Below are positions 34,101 through 35,654 of a stretch of DNA of 35,654 bases, in pieces. Under the pieces are notes generated by a model. It was not told the DNA's origin, did no database searches, and worked only from the letters and a program-made list of their open reading frames with translations. Within the stretch, counting starts at the first letter, position 1. Each line of letters starts with the position of its first letter. The position numbers and the translations under genes were made by a program. This DNA is from an uncultured SAR86 cluster bacterium (GTDB lineage: Bacteria > Pseudomonadota > Gammaproteobacteria > Magnimaribacterales > D2472), in NCBI GenBank assembly GCA_902516285.1, contig CABXXT010000001.1, forward strand, positions 1 to 35,654. The letters run 5' to 3'.

Positions 34101-35030
34101 TCTTATCTCTCCACCAGATCCAGTTGATGCTCCTGGATAAGGTGAAATCGCTGTAGGATGATTATGTGTTTCTACTTTTATTGTTGAATTTAAATTATCT
34201 TCAATAAATTCATATTGATTTGCTTCATTCAAATGAAGTCTTTCAACTTTTTCACCTTTAACAATAGCTGCATTATCTTTATACGCTGATATGATTCCAT
34301 CAGGAGATGATTTGCTTGTCTCTTTGATTAAATCAAATAAGGTATTATTTTTTTGAGTGCCATCAACATTCCACTTTGCATTAAAGATTTTATGTCTACA
34401 ATGCTCTGAATTTGCCTGAGCAAACATCATTAACTCTGCATCTGTTGGGTTTCTTTTTTCTGAAGAGAAAAAATCAAAGAGGTAATCAATTTCGTCATCA
34501 CTTATTGCAAAGCCGAAAGATTGATTTGCTCTTTTAAGCTCATCTTTGCCTTTGTCCAATATATTAATTTGATTTAAAGATCTTGGCTTGTCTGGTACGA
34601 AGAGATTTTCAAAGTCTTCCTTATTCCAATATATTGACTGAGTCATTCGATCAATAAACATGGATGTATTTAGATTTTGATTACTGATTTTTAAATCAAT
34701 TAAATAGCCAAAAAGTTTTTCTACTCTAAGGATATTTTTAAATCCTACATTTCTTATAATATCCTCTGTTTTTGACGACCATGGTGAAATAGTCCCCAGC
34801 CTAGGTCCAACGTAAAATGAAAAGTCTTGATTATGTTCGCTTGCTGACAATACATCTTTAATTGCATCCATATCAATTTTTGATGAATCAGTAAGGACGA
34901 AATAAATTTCATTGGAAGATATCTCGGAATTTAGGTTATTAAATTTATTGAATTCGTGATTTATTTTTTCAAGTTTCGATCTTGAAAAACTTTGTTTACC
35001 CTTAAATATAAAGCTCTTTATCTTTGACAC
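31191..35030 (-). CDS. purL: Phosphoribosylformylglycinamidine synthase (large, single-chain PurL)
   Basis: 1279 residues, the usual length of the gammaproteobacterial single-chain enzyme. The N-terminal PurS-like domain contains GPRLGTISPWSSK. The ATP-grasp-like synthetase halves contain AQANSEHCRHKIFN, ETHNHPTAISPYPGA, GVGGG-like glycine runs and GKDSLSMK. The glutaminase domain contains GGFSYGDVLGAGGGW, the nucleophile Cys in LGVCNGCQML (about residue 1118) and the His/Glu of MPHPERVF. It converts FGAR to FGAM in purine synthesis. The start is GTG at 35030; a nearby ATG at 35035 is in another frame. It is divergent from the mltF-like gene, as in E. coli and Pseudomonas. Confidence 0.97.
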   Translation of the reverse strand: MSKIKSFIFKGKQSFSRSKLEKINHEFNKFNNLNSEISSNEIYFVLTDSSKIDMDAIKDVLSASEHNQDFSFYVGPRLGTISPWSSKTEDIIRNVGFKNILRVEKLFGYLIDLKISNQNLNTSMFIDRMTQSIYWNKEDFENLFVPDKPRSLNQINILDKGKDELKRANQSFGFAISDDEIDYLFDFFSSEKRNPTDAELMMFAQANSEHCRHKIFNAKWNVDGTQKNNTLFDLIKETSKSSPDGIISAYKDNAAIVKGEKVERLHLNEANQYEFIEDNLNSTIKVETHNHPTAISPYPGASTGSGGEIRDEGATGRGAKPKVGLIGYNVSNLRIPDLPRSWEGEEQKPSRIASPFQIMTEAPIGAAAFNNEFGRPATLGYFRSFESKFIENNAYGYHKPIMLAGGIGEIREKNNFKLQIDEEYLVIVLGGPAMLIGLGGGAASSVSSGDSEEDLDFASVQRDNAEMERRCQEVINKCSNQENSYIEFIHDVGAGGLSNAIPELAKDSELGVYIELSKIPTSDKSMSPMEIWSNESQERYVLAIHKDNQKAFEEICHRERCEFAIVGITTKEKTVKLYDEDNNNFPVNVPLSMLFGDLPIKEIRATSNYLYKTDDDNAEELDLESSIIKVLQHPTVASKSFLITIGDRSVGGMVARDQFIGPYQVPVSDYSLSLRSFTSNFGEAISIGEKPTLAISNPSASMRMAVAEALTNMAGVVIKGLNYVQVSANWMAPTGEIQEDSALRKGVEALSKICIDLKISVPVGKDSLSMKTKWKDGKNEMQVASPLSGVVSAMAPVDDVTISATPEIESDMDTSFLLIKLNDKTRLSGSIFSEVTETSYTETPDIDNVDDFRTMFTFIQEMISNHQILAIHDISDGGLITTLLEMCFTKKIGMKMNIPLSSNTNEQLFSEESGFVIQIKKDCVSSIINTFTVKGLIARELGSLQDNNFSIFKGDTELFEKSILELEKVWRETSHAMQCLRDNKEIADSELSLLDDKNFSGLMHNISFDESQIFVPNLKSIKPKVAVLREQGVNGQNEMAAAFSLAGFDPVDVHMQDLLEGNVLLDNFQGMAVCGGFSYGDVLGAGGGWSKTILYNNNVKDQFEKFFDNQKTFTLGVCNGCQMLSNLKSIIPGALYWPSFERNFSDQFEARLVQVKIKQTNSILLQNMTGWSLPVASAHGEGRANFANNNLQELKNQNQIAINFVDSNENRTEKYPINPNGSEEGITGVTAADGRITIMMPHPERVFRKIQMSWHPKNWSEFSPWMQIFVNARKFTENN

Positions 35031-35047
35031 TTCATTAAGTCTGAAAT

Positions 35048-35062
35048 ATTGTATATAACAAT
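35048..35062. promoter_or_regulatory. Inverted repeat in the purL / mltF-like divergent region
   Basis: ATTGT and ACAAT flank a five-base AT centre within the 63-base gap between the two divergent starts. It may be an operator or part of the promoters; the gap is too short for much else. Confidence 0.3.
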
Positions 35063-35093
35063 TATAGAGTCTTTATGTATTAAATAATTAAAA

Positions 35094-35654
35094 ATGGGGA
35101 ATATCTTTAAACTTTTTTTATGCATGCTGGTAGTTCTTGCACTATTAGGATTTTGGCAATATTTTATTAAGGTTGATTGCAACAAAATTCTAGAATCAAC
35201 TTACTCAAATTCTTCTCTTAATACTTTTGAAAAAAATAAATTTAAAGATTTGTTGTCCACTAGATATCCTAACTTTGATGAAATGTTTAGTCAGGCTGCC
35301 ATAGAAAATGAGATAGAAAAGAATTTACTTGCAGCTATCTCATTTCAAGAATCACAATGGGATCCAAAAGCAAAATCAAATATGGGTGTAAGAGGAATGA
35401 TGATGGTTACTTTAGAAACTGCAGCACTTGTTGGTGTTGAAAAAAGACTAAATCCTGAACAAAATATAAATGGTGGAGCAAAGTATTTCTCAATGCTGCA
35501 ACAAAAAAATAAAATTGGTCTTACTGAGGCAGATAAATTATCTATCACACTTGCTAGTTACAATTTAGGTCCTACTAATATTAAAAATATTGCAAATTCA
35601 CTTAATAACGATGTTGAAAAAGTTACATGGAGTGAAATAAAAAATAAATTAAAA
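35094..35654 (+). CDS. mltF: Membrane-anchored lytic transglycosylase, MltF catalytic domain only, partial
   Basis: 187 codons are open from the ATG at 35094 to the window edge. A single hydrophobic segment (residues 5-25) is followed by a short linker and, from about residue 60, a goose-lysozyme/SLT-type domain. SFQESQWDP gives the catalytic Glu86; GVRGMMMVTLETA, LNPEQNINGGAKYF and LASYNLGP match MltF. MltF cleaves peptidoglycan with formation of 1,6-anhydromuramic ends. E. coli MltF has about 250 residues of a solute-binding-like domain before this region; here only about 35 residues separate the anchor from the catalytic domain. No lipobox cysteine is apparent. The 3' end is outside the window. 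Confidence 0.85.
   Translation, partial: MGNIFKLFLCMLVVLALLGFWQYFIKVDCNKILESTYSNSSLNTFEKNKFKDLLSTRYPNFDEMFSQAAIENEIEKNLLAAISFQESQWDPKAKSNMGVRGMMMVTLETAALVGVEKRLNPEQNINGGAKYFSMLQQKNKIGLTEADKLSITLASYNLGPTNIKNIANSLNNDVEKVTWSEIKNKLK

Noticed and set aside
35345-35548. A 67-codon minus-strand reading frame at the right edge
   Set aside because: It is antisense to the transglycosylase catalytic domain, whose plus-strand frame is open to the edge and carries clear family motifs.
1-35654. CRISPR arrays, insertion sequences, prophage genes, toxin-antitoxin pairs
   Set aside because: No spaced direct repeats, transposase or integrase motifs, or small toxin/antitoxin gene pairs were recognised on either strand.

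Overview
This window is a very AT-rich, densely packed bacterial chromosome segment. It reads as a free-living marine gammaproteobacterium of the SAR86 type. That assignment is an inference from base composition, the large TonB-dependent receptor, secreted hydrolases and a metalloprotease, and gammaproteobacterial neighbourhoods such as purL divergent from an mltF-like gene and alaS-lysC followed by tRNA-Ser(GCU). I see no phage, transposon, CRISPR array or rRNA. No gap exceeds about 125 bases.

Layout. (1) 1-2238, minus strand: metY-like homocysteine synthase, a short protein that may be a decayed glycosyltransferase, and the start of ccmA (runs off the left edge). (2) 2360-4243: a cupin on plus, then a secreted endonuclease/exonuclease/phosphatase protein and a hot-dog thioesterase on minus. 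(3) 4300-7236: TonB-dependent receptor with its own promoter and terminator. (4) 7357-9480: thrS directly abutting yidD. (5) 9518-12321: two overlapping alpha/beta-hydrolase genes, one membrane-anchored and one a lipoprotein. (6) 12351-12425: tRNA-Arg(CCU) on plus, then a secreted protein built from two repeated domains (minus). (7) 13308-16553, minus: folE, maf, cysS and a PNPOx-family gene as a tight operon. (8) 16648-18097: a glyoxalase-II-like hydrolase facing an SDR oxidoreductase. (9) 18162-22780, plus: exported zinc metalloprotease, class III aminotransferase and CtlX-like citrulline hydrolase, probably one unit for peptide and arginine/citrulline catabolism, ended by a strong hairpin. 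(10) 22825-30601, minus: a small membrane protein, a divergent MetF-like protein, tRNA-Ser(GCU), a dihydroorotase-like protein, lysC, alaS, a gamma carbonic anhydrase and a Nudix hydrolase. (11) 30654-35654: a second Nudix hydrolase (plus), purL (minus), and the start of a minimal membrane-anchored lytic transglycosylase (plus, runs off the right edge).

Most of the content is core metabolism: methionine, folate, purine, pyrimidine and lysine/threonine precursors, and three aminoacyl-tRNA synthetases. The features that stand out are departures from the usual pattern: a ThrRS with a disrupted editing motif, a dihydroorotase-like protein with an altered metal motif sitting where csrA is usually found, an MltF reduced to its catalytic half, the citrulline-to-glutamate-semialdehyde gene pair, and a duplicated-domain secreted protein with no recognised family. 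I did not find a clear multi-gene defence or novel machinery system.
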